Below, piece after piece: positions 20,901 through 34,439 of a stretch of 64,000 nucleotides of DNA. Origin of the DNA: Eutypa lata (lineage: Eukaryota; Ascomycota; Sordariomycetes; Xylariales; Diatrypaceae); the NCBI GenBank assembly GCA_022661535.1, contig JAKULF010000004.1:5766001-5830000 (forward strand), in the 5' to 3' direction. The first letter of the stretch is position 1. Each line of letters opens with the position of its first letter. Below the pieces are notes generated by a model. The model had not been told where the DNA came from. It did no database searches and was given only the letters and a program-made list of their open reading frames with translations. The position numbers were made by a program, and so were the translations under genes.

Positions 20901-23900
20901 GTAATTTTTTCCTTTATTATTAATAAAATTTTATTAATAATTAAAGTTTTTATTATAAATATAAATAAATTTTATAATTTATTATTAAATAAAAATTAAT
21001 TATAACGAAATTTCGTTATTATTAATTTTAAAATTAAATACTTTACTTTTATTAAAATCGATAAATAATTTTATATTTTTTTAATAAAATTTACGATTAT
21101 AATTAATTTAATTTTAATAAAAAGAAAATTAATTTATAAAAAAATAACTTAATTAATTTTTATAAAAAATGTAAATTTAAAGTTATTTAACGTAAAAAAT
21201 AATAATTTTTTAAATAATAATAATTTAAATTTTTAAAAAAAATTAAATATTATTATAAATTAATAAAGAAATTATTTAATATCGTTAAATATATTATTAT
21301 ATAAAATCGAAAATGTTAAATTTAATTAAAAAATTAAAAAAAAGCTTAAAATAAAGTTAAGCTTTTATAAATTATAATTTTATAATTTATAATATTATTA
21401 TTTAAATTCGATTAAAACGAATTATATTTATTAAATTTATTATTATTATTTTAAATTCTTTTATATCGTTAATTTTTTACTTTTAATTTTTTAATTTAAA
21501 AAAAAAAATAAATCGTTATATTATTATCTTTATTACGTTTATTTTTATTAAACGAAGTTTATTAAAAACGAATTTATAAATTATAAATTAAATTTTTAAT
21601 TTATATTTAAATATTAACGATTAAACTTAAATATTTATTTAAATACTTTTTTTTTATATATTAAAAAATAAATTTAATAAATCTTTTTTAATTATTTTTT
21701 TAATTTAAAATTAAAATCGTTAATAAAAAAAACGTTAATAATTTCCTTTAATAATAATTTATTTTTACTTTTTATTTTTTATATTATATATTATAATTTC
21801 GATTATTTTATTTAAAATTTAAAAATTTTACGTTAAATAAAATTAATAATAAATTTATTTTTTATATTATTATATTTTTTTATAAATATTATTAATAATT
21901 AAAATAAAATTAATTTAATTTTAAACAATATTAATAATAAAATATTAACTTTTAATATTATATTATATAATAAAAACTTTAAAAAAAGTTTTAAACTTTA
22001 TTTAAAAAACGAAAAAAAAATATTACGTATAATTAATATAAATTTAAATTTATATAAATTAAAATTATAAATTTATTTTTATAAAGTTATAATTAAATCT
22101 TTTATTATAACTTTTTAACTTTAAATTATAACTTAAATAAATTCGAAACGATTAATTATAAATCGAAAATTATAATAAAAACCTTTATTAAATAACTTTT
22201 AATTTATAATTAATAATTAATTTAATAAATTCGAAATTATTATTAAATTAATAATAAATATATTAAAAAAACAAGCTTTAATTAAACGATTATATTATAT
22301 TTAATACGATTATTTTATTAAATCGCTTAACGATATTTAAAATACGAATTTAATTAAGCATTTTATTATTATTAATAAAAATATTAAACTTTTTCGATTA
22401 AAATAATTTAAATATATTTTTAATAAAAAAAAATTTATTAATAAAGTTTATTTTTAAATAAAAAAAATTAAACTTATATATTTAAAATTAAATAAATAAA
22501 GTATATATTTTTAATTTTTGTTTAAAAAAAATAAAAATCGTTAAATCGTTTAAAATTATAAATTAATTAACTTCGTTATAATTAAACTTTAATAATTAAT
22601 TTATAATTAAAATAATATATTTAATATTTTATTTTAAAGAAAATATAAAATTTTTAATTAAAATAATACTTTTTATAAATATTAATTAATTAATATTTAA
22701 AAGATTAATTAATTTAAAACTTTATTTATTAATTTTAATAATTAATAATTTAATATTTAAATATCGTAAAAAATAATTAAATTAATATATATATATTATA
22801 TTTTAAATAATTTAAGATTTAAAAAATAATTATTATTTAATAAAACGAAAATTTAAAAATTAATATTATTTATATTAATAAATTATTATTTTAATTAAAA
22901 TATTTTTTTTAATATATTTATTAATAATTATAACATTTCGATTAAAAGTTTTAATAAAATATTTAATTTTTTTATTATTATTTTTTTTTATTTAAACTTT
23001 ATATTTATTAATATAATATTTAAAAAAACTTTTTTATTTACGAATTTAATTAAAGTTTTAAAATTTAAACTTTTTTAAAAAAAAATTTAATTATTAAATA
23101 AATATTAAAATCGATTTAAAAATTAATTTTTAATTAAAAATTATTTTAAAAATTAAAAAAAGTTAAAGGAATTTTTTTATTTAATTTTTTATTTACGTAT
23201 TTATATATTTAATTATATAAATCTTATTAAAATTTTTAAAAATATTTATATTAAATTTATTTAAAAAGAAATTTCTTTTAAAACGAAATTAATATAACGA
23301 AAAGTTATTTTAAAATTTTTTTTTAAAAAAAAACTTAAAAATAAATATTTATTATTATATATTATAAAATTTAAAAATAAATTATTAAGAATTTAAATGT
23401 TAATTAATAATATTATTTAACGATTAATATATCGTTAATAAAAACGAAAGAAAATTTTTTTTAATTTATTAATTAATTAATAAAAACCGTTATAATAAAT
23501 ACGTTAATATTTTTAATTAATATTTTAATGTTTTTTTATTTAAGTTTTTAAATATAAAGATTAAATATATTATTAAAAAAAAAAACTTTAAAAATTATAA
23601 AATATTTCGTTAAATATAAATAAATAATAATTAAATTATTTTATTTTATTATATTATATATTAATTATTTAAATCTTTTTTAAATGTTTAATATAAAAGT
23701 AAATATACGTAAAAGAATTTTTATTTAAATCGAAAGATTAAATAAATATTAATTTATTATTTATTATAAATCAAATATTATTAAAATTATTAAAATTATA
23801 AACGAATTTTCGAAATTAATTAAATTTATTTATTAATTAATTATTAAATTTAATATTAAAAAGCTTTTTTTTATTATATTAATTATAAAATAAATTTAAA

Positions 23901-26900
23901 AGAAATTTTTTAATTAATTTAATTTTTAATTAATTTATATATTATTTTTTTTTAAATTATTAAATAATAATAATTTTATAATTAATATAATAAAAGCTAA
24001 ACGAATCTTTAAGTTATTTATAAAGTTATATATAAAGATTAAATAATATAACGATTTAATTCGTTATTTAATTTTAAAACTTAAATTCGTTAAATAATTT
24101 ATTATTAATTAACGACGTTTATTTATTAAAAATATAATTAAATATTATATTATTAATAACTTTTTATTTCGATTAAAAAGTAATAATAATATAATAAAAT
24201 ATATTTTACTTAATAAAGTTAATTTAACTTTTTTATAAATATATAATAAATATAATTATTATATTATAATAATTATTTTAAAAAAATTAATTTATAACTT
24301 TTAATAATTTTTATAATATTTAAATATTATTAAATATTATTAACGTTATTATATATATAACGAAATTAAATTAAAACTTTTTTCGATTATTAAATTAAAA
24401 TAAATAATTTCGATAAAGTTATAAAACTTAATTAATATAAATTTTATAAGCTTTTTTGCTTTTATTAAAATAAATAAAGTTAAATATATATTAATAATAA
24501 TTAATTATTTTACTCGATTTATTTTTAAAATAATAATTAATAAAGTATTTTAATTTAACGTTTTTAAGTTTTAAAAATTTTTATATAATATTTTCGAATG
24601 CTTTTAATAAATATATATTAATAATAATAATTATTTTAAATATTTTTAATTAAAGCATTTTTTAATTATTAAAAATTAAAGTTTATTTATAATTTAATTT
24701 ATTTAAAATAATTTTACGAAATAATTAAAAAAATAATTAAATTAATTATTATTTAATTACGTAAATAAACATTTAATATTAAGTATAAAAAATTAAATTA
24801 ATAATTTAATATTTTATTTAAAATATTTATTAAAATTAATTTACGAATAATAAAAAATTATAATTTATTTTTTTTATAAGTTATATTTAATTAAAAAATA
24901 AAATTTATAATTAAAATTTTAAATTATAACGATTTAATAATTATTATTAATAAATTTAATAAAAAAGAAAAATATATTAATTAACGAAAAAAATATAAAT
25001 TAATAATATAAGAATTTTTAATAAAAAAGAATATATATTAAAATTTAAACATTATATATAAATATTAAAAAAAAAATTAAATATAAAAATATATTAAAAA
25101 TTAAAATTAACGAATACGATAATTTTAAAAAAATAAATTTAAATTTAATATAAACGATAATTTTAAAATTTTAAAATTATTATTTATTTAAATTAAATTA
25201 TTAAAAATATATTAAATTATATTTAATATTTTAATAAAAATTATTAACTTTATTTAAAAAAGTAAACTTTATAAAGTTTATATTAATAATTTTAAACGTT
25301 TTAAATAAAATATTTTACTTAATATTATATATTAATAAAAAAATACAATTACGAAACGAATAAAGAAAATATTAATAAAAACGATTAATTTAAATATTTT
25401 ATATTTAAATAAAAATTAAAAAAAAGTTAATTTTAAACTTTAAATTAAAAAGTTAAAAGGTAATTTTTAATTAAAAAATAAAAGCAATAAATAAAAAAAT
25501 AAAATAATACATATTAAGGTTTTTTAATTATATTTTTTTATATTATTATTATTTTTTTATAATTATTTTATTAATTTTTAATTTTTTAAATATTTAATTT
25601 TTAAATAATTAATATTAATTATTTAAATCGTAAAAATTAAAATTTATAAAATTTTTATTAATTTAACGATTTTATTATTTAAAATGCTTTTTAAAAAGAT
25701 AATATTAATGCTTATAAAATTAAAGCGAATTAATATCATAATTTTTATTATTAAAATAAATATAATTTATTTAAATAACGAAAAACGAATTTAAATTATT
25801 ATTGCGTTTAATAATTAAAAAAAATTATATATATTAAAGATTATACTTTATTTATAATAATATTTTAAATTAATTAAAAAAAGAATTAACGATGATTTTT
25901 TTTATATTTTTAATATAAATTAATTAATTATATTTTATATTATTTATTTTAAAGTTTTAAATAAAAAATTATTATTTTTTAAAGAAAATTATTTAATTAA
26001 TTATATTAAAGGTATTTTTTAAATTAAATTTCGAAAAGTTTAAAATTTTAAAATTTAAATTAAACGAAATAATTTAATAATTTATATTAATTTTTATTTA
26101 ATTATTTTTAATTTAAATAAAAAATAATAATAATACTTAAATAAAAATTAAGTAATTATATATTATAATTTAATTAAATAATTTATATAATTAAAATTAT
26201 TAATAATTATACGAATTATAATAAAAAATAATATTTATAAATATAATTTTTAATAAGTTTTTATAAAAAGTTATTTTTATATTAAAATAATATTTTTTTA
26301 ATGTATTTTTTTTTATAAATTAAAAAGCTTATTAATATATATAATTAAATATATTATATTCGAAATTTAAAAATATAAAAATTATTTAAATATTTTTTAT
26401 TAAAAAAATAACAATCGTTAATAATTTATTTAAATATAAAGTTTTAAATATATTTATTAAAATCTTTTATTTATATTTAAAGTTTAATATAAAAACTTTA
26501 AAAATTATTACGAATTTTAAACATTAAAAAAATACGAATTATAATTAAAGTTAAATTAAAAATTAAAATTTAATAATTAAATTTAAAATTAATAAAACGG
26601 TTTAAATTAAATTTAAATAAAGTTTTTAAATAAATTAATTAATAAAATTAATAATATAATAAATAATATTTTTATTTTAAAAAATTATTTTAATACGTTA
26701 TAATTATAAAAGATTTTAATAAAATAATAAAATTTAAACAATTATATTATTAAATTAAAATCGAAATTATTTTTAAATAATAAAAAATTATTATTTAATA
26801 ATAATATAAATAATTTAATTAATAAAATAAAAAAATTTATAAAAAAAATTCGTATTTATATTATTATTTTAAACGATAAATACGAAAAGAAAATCTTTTA

Positions 26901-27841
26901 ATTATTTAAAAATATCGACATTTTAATTAAAAATAATAATATTTTAATATATAAATATAAAAAGTTAAAAAATTAAATAATTTCGTTAAATTTATATATA
27001 AATTAAATATTAAATAAAATTAAAAAATTAATTAATAATATTATTATTTTATATAAAAAAAGTTAAAATTTTAAAAGTTAATAAATTATTAAAAAAATAT
27101 TTAACGATTTCGTTATTATAAAATATAAAAAATTAAACATTTTATTTTATAAATATTATATTAATTATAAAAAGTTTATAATTATTTATTAAAATTTTTA
27201 AACGAATACGTTACGTAAAAAAATATTAAATTAAAAAGTATTTATAAATTAATAAAAAATTATTAATAAAAATCATTTAAATTTAATTAATAAAAATATT
27301 ATTAATTTTATTATTTAATTTAAAAAAAAAAATTTATTATATTAAAAAAAAAATCGTTAATATTAAAAAATCTTTTATTAAAATTCGATTAATTAAAACG
27401 TTTATTTTTCGTAATTAAAGTAAAATCGTTAAAATTATTAAAAAACGAATTAATAATTTTAATAAAAAATAAATTCTTTAATTATTAAAAAAATTATATT
27501 AATATTAAATATTATAATTAATATTTATTATATAAAAAAATCAATTTCGTTTTTATTTTTATATAAAAAGATTATAATAACTTTTATAAAGTATTTAAAT
27601 TTTTATAATTTTTTATTAATTATTAATAAATTAAATATTATTAATTTTTAATTTTTATAAAAGTTAATTAAAATAAAATTTTAAAAATAATAATAAGTTC
27701 GAATAATATTAAATTATTAAAATTATTTAAGGTTAATATAAAATATAAAAATTATATATATTATATAATTAATAAAGATTTTTAATTTTTAATTTTTTCG
27801 TTTTATTAATATAATAATTATTTATAAATAATTTAATTAAA

Positions 27842-27967
27842 TGTAAATAAGTTACGTAATTTAATTATTAAATAAATTTCTTTATTATTTAATTTAATAA
27901 AGAAATATTTAAAAAATATAATTATAATTATATTTTTATTTTTATTTTGTTGTTATGATACTTTTAA
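27842..27967 (+). repeat. Right terminal direct repeat
   Basis: Begins TGTAAATAAGTTACGTAATT. Here the inner half is fully mutated and the outer end (GTTGTTATGATACTTTT) keeps C and G, the mirror image of the left copy. Confidence 0.75.
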
Positions 27968-27970
27968 TAT

Positions 27971-27990
27971 CCTCCCTGGTTAAGTTAAAT
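27971..27990 (+). repeat. 20 bp motif just outside the right terminal repeat
   Basis: CCTCCCTGGTTAAGTTAAAT, the partner of 17828-17847. The bases before it (CTTTTAATAT) also resemble those before the left copy (CCCTTAAAT). Confidence 0.55.
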
Positions 27991-30900
27991 GCAAGTGAAG
28001 CTAACAATCGTTTCGTCGCCTAGAACTTTTCTAGTTGCTTTGCGGTGGGAGGGTGGTGTGCGTGTATGTATAAAATCTCGTTAAAAAAAAAAGGTCAATA
28101 CGTAATGGGAGATTTGCTTCGGCCATCCATACTCAAATCAGTTAGTTAGACCTTGGCCGTCAGCATTTGCCGGCGGATTAGTTAGTGGGTGGAACCATAT
28201 ACCCTTTGGAGCTATACCTGAAATTCGTAAGCTATATTACGTGGGGGGGATAGCATTTCCTTTCTGTGAGCTAACAGGATGATGGTGATTTTCAAGGAGC
28301 TGAATGGTTGTGGTCTTATCTCGTTCCATTTCATCCAGTTGAAAATGTCTCAGCTCATCGATCTCGGGGCCGCAGTAATACATTTCATGACGAAACGGAT
28401 ACACAGATACACAGATACACCAAACCCTAACTCAAGCAAGGAACGAACAATATTCAGACTGTTGCCGGCTGGCCGAGAGTTCGCATCGGTGCTTAGGGCC
28501 CGAATTCCCAAACCCCTGGTGAGGGGACTGGGGATTAACTGCTTCTCCAAGCTTGGCCTTTTACGGAGAAACGGGCTCTTATTCCTTCCCCGCATAATAC
28601 CTTTTAGTAATGAGGAAGCAGTACATCGTATATGGAGCTGCTAACTGCATAATGCAGAGTATTGTACTTAACAGCAGATGAGCCCTGGAAATGTATTGTG
28701 TTGGCCTTTGTTGGTACATAAACGTGGCCGGCCCCAGCGGCTCTAAACCCAAGTAAAACCTTCGTCATGGCGTGGCTGTGGGAATGCGGGGAATGATTTC
28801 CGCAAGGTGTGGGTGGGTGATCCGTGATATGCTGCAGTCCAACACGAAAGTTGGACGGACGGATCACATTCTCTCCGTCCTCTTATTTTGCTTTGCGCTC
28901 ACACATAACATCCATTATTCTGTTACTTAAGTAAGCCCTCAAATGTCCATTTAACGTGCCTAATCTACACAATATTCGTACACATGTCTACCTGAATAGC
29001 TAGGTGGTTTTCGAAAATTTACATATAAAATACCTAATGAGCTACTCTTTTAAGCTTTCGGGCTTGCATTGGTTAGCATACCCGCTTACATACGCATGTG
29101 CCGAGATTGACCATGTGGTGATACTACTCCGGGTGGCTGACAGCTTGGCTTCTTGGCCATTGGCCTAGGATGGGCCAAGCGATAAACATCAGTCAACGCT
29201 TAGTTACTGCGTAGTAAGTTCAGAGTTGCGAATATCTAGCTGAACTGCATTGAAGCTATTTGCCTAGCAGCCTATGTAGGTACTGTACTTAGGTATTTTG
29301 CTCCATGCTGTTTTATCTTTTTGAGGGTTTGCATGATAGACACGCAGTGTAGGATCGCCCACAACTGGAATTATAAGAGCCAATGAGCAAACAATTAGAC
29401 TCGTGTTGATACGTTGGCGCGATGCAACCACCATCTTGTCCCTAACCAGGACCTTGGAGCACTTGTTGCGACGGTCGGTATCAATCTACATACTGACGAT
29501 GTAGCCAATTATGATGTCAAGGACGGGAGGATATGTTACCTAGCATGGAACGCTGCCGGTGCTGCCGGTAAGAGATGGAATCGTCGGGACCAGCTAGTTG
29601 GAGCTAGATCTAACTCGTGTAGCCAGTCCTGAGGAATTCCTTACCAAGAAGCTCTCCAATTCAAGATACCACGACAATTCGTCTTTTATCTGACATTAGA
29701 CTTCCCCGCATTCCACAGATACCCTGCATGTGATCTTTTTTTTTGTCCTAACCTGAGATAGTGCCACAGATGAACCGCTACAATGGAAACGATTGGGGTA
29801 AAGATGACTACCTAAATAGGGACAGACATGGTGGGGAATACACATTGTCTCATCATAGCTTCCATATGTCAGTAGGTACTTTATATAGTCGTCGTCAGCC
29901 TTTTGAAGCTATCTAAGAGACCGGTGTTTCCGCAAGAGCATAAATTTAGATGGTATATGCATAAATACTAGAGCTTTAAACATGAGGCTGAGATTGGTAA
30001 GCTAAGTATAGTATATCCCCACCAGATCTAGTTCATAGACTACTTACTACTAGACATAACTAACTAACAGCGGAACATATTCCACCATTAACGTCCCATA
30101 ATTTTAAGTCTCGGGCTAATTGTCCGTGCTAAGCCGCATTTTGGAAATCTATGACATTTCGAGTCTCCATTCGTTGGGTCTGCCCATGATCACATTCATC
30201 GATAATTTGTTTGGTTGAGATCCAGAAAGAATTGGCAGTCAGCGGTGAGCAAGAGCAGTATGTACAAATGGCGGTCCTCTTCCCCTCTTTGAAGATCCCC
30301 ATACTATAAGTACATAACTACGTAGGCACATACATAGTAGCAATGTTTGGAGAACACAAGACCCGTCTCTCTTGGTCTTGTGGAGACCAAAGCGTCTAGA
30401 CTATTGTTTCCATGCTTCCTTTAGCCCGGGTGGAATTAAATAAGAAGCTTCCAAAAACATTGTTCAGCTTGGGGGCTGCTAAACCACGTTAATGAAGGCT
30501 TGCCGTCGTATGCTCCTCCCCCAAACGATGGACGATAAGCACATCCAGTTACCTCAACGTCTTAAGTCAATACGTCTAGTGTGCAAAATCTGGTATGAAA
30601 ATTGTCTTTTCAACTTATTTACATATATATACAACTTATCGATAGATTAGATACCGATTATCATCAGACAGCATTAACAACACATTACTTGTATTAATAA
30701 AGCCCTTAATAAGAATAGCAATCATTTCATCAAGTAAGCATTGCTGCTGGAGTAAGAATATACCAACAGTTAAAACAAGCGATATCAAACATGCGGTACG
30801 ATACGTCCGTATCTACTAACTCACCATACCCCACCTACCTCCCTGGATTCTCCCGGCCGGACTAGTTACATCTTGCACTGTAGGTCACGGCATTATCTTC

Positions 30901-31975
30901 CGCTTTGCAGTGGGGCCGGATAACGGAAGACTCTTTGTCTCAAAACGGGGCCGCCGGGAACCCGGAATATCTGCTTGTATTGTCCCGGAAGATGCCTTGT
31001 TTTCATTCAGCTTAAACATATTTTTCGTTCTTTCCTTTACCTTTCTTTGATTCTTTCATGTATTGGATTATGATCTATTCTTCCTCGGTAGGCAGTCTAT
31101 GATGAAGTAGTAACTAAACTAGCCTACAACGTTTTAAGAAGTATTAATAAGAAATAACCAGAACCCTACCAGTAAACCGTCTTTATAAGCGGCTAATATG
31201 GCATACGACATTACTTTCTTCGAAATCGGAGACACAGGCATACATCACTGGTGAGGACATATTACCATCCTAAAGGGCTGAGATTCCTACGTTCCGCAAG
31301 GGGTGTAAAGTCATCCGACGGCGGAAACCGCCGAATTGTAGGACAACAAGGATCCTGACAAATTTTATAGTGCTTCTTATATGCGCCTTGAAGAGATCTG
31401 GTTCTTTAAACCAAGCCAGTTCGCTTATCAGCTCTATTGTTGTTCAAGGGATAAGTAGCGAGAGCGGAGCCAAAACCGATTCTTGAGAAATTACTCAGTT
31501 ACACAAGGGAAGGCTCTGCAATGAAAACCACCACCCCTTCCTACGATGGATTCAATTCTGTAGGTTCTACCCTGGGCCAACTTTTGACACGCTTGCTTTT
31601 CTGTCATGTTGTGACTCTCTTGGCAAATTAGGAACCATGGGCATGATTCTCGCCCCATGAAATGATTGGACTAGACACAAAGCTGGCTTATGATATAGCT
31701 TGACATGGGACTATAGAGCTGCTGCCTATCGTTGTACACAAGGGGTGGAGGTTGTGAGTTTCAGACCTCGTTCACGACCAACAGTGCCGCTTCGGATGAA
31801 AATGTATGGTACATAAAGACTGCTGCTTGGTCCGCTCTCGAGGATCAAGTCGTGGCAGCATCGTTCCTCTATCTTCCCCAAGACGGAATACAATAAGCCT
31901 CTAGTTGACTGCATACTCTCATTATACACTCTCCTTAATCAGATTTCAGTATTGTTATCATTCAGCATCATCAAA
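27991..31975. other. 4 kb gene desert
   Basis: Normal base composition but no gene I can support. A short GATACACA tandem lies at about 28398-28420. 31319-31333 (CGGCGGAAACCGCCG) is a small perfect hairpin. The last 100 bp are the promoter of the metalloprotease gene, with an AATCAGATTT...TCATCAAAATG leader. Confidence 0.5.
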
Positions 31976-33405
31976 ATGCAGCTTCAACGTCTTGCTATCC
32001 TGTTAGGTTCCCTCTCGGTGGGCGCGACGGACTCGACGATCCATCAGCCATGGTGTGGCAGCGAACTTCCTTCCGAGGATATGTTGCAAGAACTACAGGC
32101 CGTGAAGGCTGCCGAGGTTTCCAATACACTTCCCTCGATTCTTTCCCAGGAAGAGACCCTCACCATTAACCTCTACAGTAAGCAACTCTCGAAGTTACTT
32201 TTTGTCCTCCACCTAGCGTGTTCTAGGAGCTCGAATCTTTGTCAAGAGAAGTTCTCGCTTCTAGGACATGGCTTTGATCTCCTCGAATCGTCCCTAAATT
32301 ATCTGGAAATAGAGGTAGCTAACTCTGGATGTTACAGTGCATGGGATCATCGACCCGGGACAAGATGTAAAGACCATCACGGAGGAAGGCAGTAAGTGAC
32401 TTTTTACACTTATTTTGTCCCCTTACCTAGTAGCTACCCATCGTTTCGGTGCCTGAAGAGGGCTAAAAAAAAAGGGGGGGGGGGGGGCATGTTTGAGAGC
32501 AGGGGTTACCCGAACAACTCCCACATCTCGCTAAAAATAACAAAAGAATTCCCCAAAAAGGAGCGAATCACTAACCTCAACCCCCCCTCGCAGTGCGCGC
32601 CCAACTCGACGTCATGAACCAGGCATACGCGGCCCACGGGATCCAATTCGCGCTCGCCGGCACGGACATCACCAGCGACGCGGAGCTGGCGTACTTCGTG
32701 CCGATGGAGAAGTGGGACGCCCACCGCGTGGACTACGTGCGGCAGAGCCGCCAGGGCGCGTACCACGACCTGAACCTCTGGTACTACCCGTCCATGGAGG
32801 CGCCGGTCGTCGGGCTCTGCAACCTGCCTGACCAGAACCGGCGCATCAACGAGTCCGACTGGTTCCACGACGGCTGCCACGTGCTCGGGAGCACGATGCC
32901 CGGTGGCGACTGCGGCGGCTGCTCCGAGGGGTACACGACCATCCACGAGACGGGGCATTGGTTGGGCCGTAAGTAAAATTTTATTTTGTCGTTTTATTCT
33001 TTGTACTCGCCTTTTGTGTTGCAGATATCTTCTTCGGTGGTTGAAAGTATCACCGAAAGGGGCATGCGTGTTCGGGGCCCTTTTCTCCCGAACAACTCCT
33101 AGACCTCGCTTGGATATCCATAAAGTGAGAAATTGCTAACTCTATAAATTGAAGTGCTGCACCCCTGGGGCCACACCCTGAACGACTGCGACGGACCGGG
33201 TGACGAGATCTCCGATACACCAGCTCAGGCGGGGCCCGTCCAGGGGTGTCCCACCGAGACGCCCGACTCGTGCCCGGACCAGCCCGGTGTCGACAACGCC
33301 GACAACTTCATGGACTATACCCAAGACTCGTGCGTCCTCACCCAGAAATTTACCCCGGGGCAGGGCTCCCGCATGCGCAATAACTATGACTGGTTTCGTT
33401 TGTAG
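31976..33405 (+). CDS. Secreted zinc metalloprotease, peptidase family M43, 4 exons
   Basis: Extracellular protease of the pappalysin-like MEP group. Exons 31976-32177, 32338-32391 (only 54 nt), 32594-32968 and 33155-33405 give 293 residues; donors are GTAAGC, GTAAGT and GTAAGT. Residues 1-18 (MQLQRLAILLGSLSVGAT) are a signal peptide, followed by a short pro-like segment. The zinc site HETGH (203-207) continues WLGLLH, placing the third ligand at His213; intron 3 falls between the two halves. The Met-turn is DNFMDYT with Met263. The cysteine-rich stretch around CHVLGSTMPGGDCGGCS and the C-terminal DSCVLTQKFTPGQGSRM are typical. All catalytic residues are present, so likely active. Intron 2 carries a run of 14 G. 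It is the first gene to the right of the RIP block and desert. Confidence 0.9.
32474..32487 (+). repeat. 14 bp poly-G tract in intron 2
   Basis: Homopolymer run inside the second intron of the metalloprotease gene; its length is likely unstable between isolates or wrong in assembly. Confidence 0.8.
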
Positions 33406-34439
33406 AATATCTACTACGATTTCTAACCCTAGTCATATGTACCTTGTTCTACACCGCTTTCTCTCCTTTTCTTTTAACGAAGTGGGTTAGTGGATGGTGG
33501 CAGTTAGGTTCTGTGGCTAGTTATGTGGTACTGGCTAGGCGGCGCAGCTATATTCAAATCTATGTAAGTAGATATCTAGTGGTTGCAACTAGGTGAAGGC
33601 AGACGGCGGCAGGTTCTATTCTGGTAGTAAGATACTTAAGTACGTATAAAAGGGGGTTTTAAAGACATTGTGGAACGTGCATACAAACTCTTAGCTCAGG
33701 TATTGTGCAGCATATAAAAAATCACTACAATGACAGCGCGTATAGAATGGCAGCGAATTGGCAAGTTACAATCACGGGAACATAGTCACTTGGGGAAATG
33801 AAGGGGTTCCCAGAATGTTCTTGGTAGCTTAATGCCACCAGGGCTGTGTCTACATACAGTTTGTGTGAATGCCGCAGGGCATCTATCATGACATCTATTC
33901 CCCAGGAATCCACCGCACGCCACCCAATGTATTGCCGTTGAGCACCAGGCACAACAACCGCTGACCCCCACCCTCAAATATGGTGTGATCAAAGACAAAA
34001 GAAAATCTTTCCGTGACAGGCACTACCTAAGAAATATATCGGTGAGGCCAGCTCGCTGATACTACCCAAATCCTGTTTGGTTTGCTTGAGCAAGCTATAG
34101 AAGAAAACCTCTAACAGATGTAGGTATATACCAGATCCTGTAGTAAGGTGTCGACAATTTGTCACTTAGATAGGATATACGTATAGATCCTCATCTAAAC
34201 ATCTTGTATCAAACAGAAATGTCCTAAAGTTTCACAGCAACGATAGCCGGTAGTTACCAGGGACAAGAGGTCTTTTTTCTTAGGCTGGAAATGGTGTCGC
34301 CTAGGAGTAGTGTCGCCTGGGAGTGATGTCGCCTAAGATTTAGATCTTCTTAAAAGTAGGTACAAACTAGGATAGTGAAGATGCCGCGATTAGGCTTTTC
34401 TGTCAAAAACCATCACCTAAGCACATGCTACATCCCCTC
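33406..34439. other. Intergenic between metalloprotease and RBR genes
   Basis: No gene. Holds the short tandem repeat at 34293-34338; otherwise unremarkable. Confidence 0.5.
34293..34338 (+). repeat. Three-copy 16-17 bp tandem repeat
   Basis: The unit GTGTCGCCTAGGAGTA recurs three times with small changes (GTCGCCTA, GTCGCCTG, GTCGCCTA cores). Non-coding. Confidence 0.6.

Larger units (their letters stand above)
17850..27967. mobile_element. RIP-mutated 10 kb AT-rich element, probably an LTR-type retrotransposon
   Basis: About 10.1 kb of almost pure A+T; remaining C and G sit mainly in CG and in CT/AG contexts, while CA and TG are rare, as expected when RIP turns CpA into TpA on both strands. 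No open frame above 60 codons survives anywhere in it, so the encoded proteins cannot be read. It is bounded by 127 bp direct terminal repeats (17850-17976 and about 27842-27967), both beginning TGT, which fits an LTR retrotransposon, although no reverse-transcriptase motif is legible and the repeats are short. Size, terminal repeats and mutation pattern fit a retroelement. A centromere or an AT isochore formed from several elements is less likely. Confidence 0.7.

Noticed and set aside
17850..27967. AT-rich block as a regional centromere
   Set aside because: Only 10 kb, bounded by paired terminal repeats and with a RIP-type dinucleotide bias; a single mutated element explains it better. CENP-A mapping would decide.
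28279..28644. Overlapping frames of 121 and 81 codons on both strands
   Set aside because: Partly generated by a GATACACA tandem repeat; no domain or splice context.
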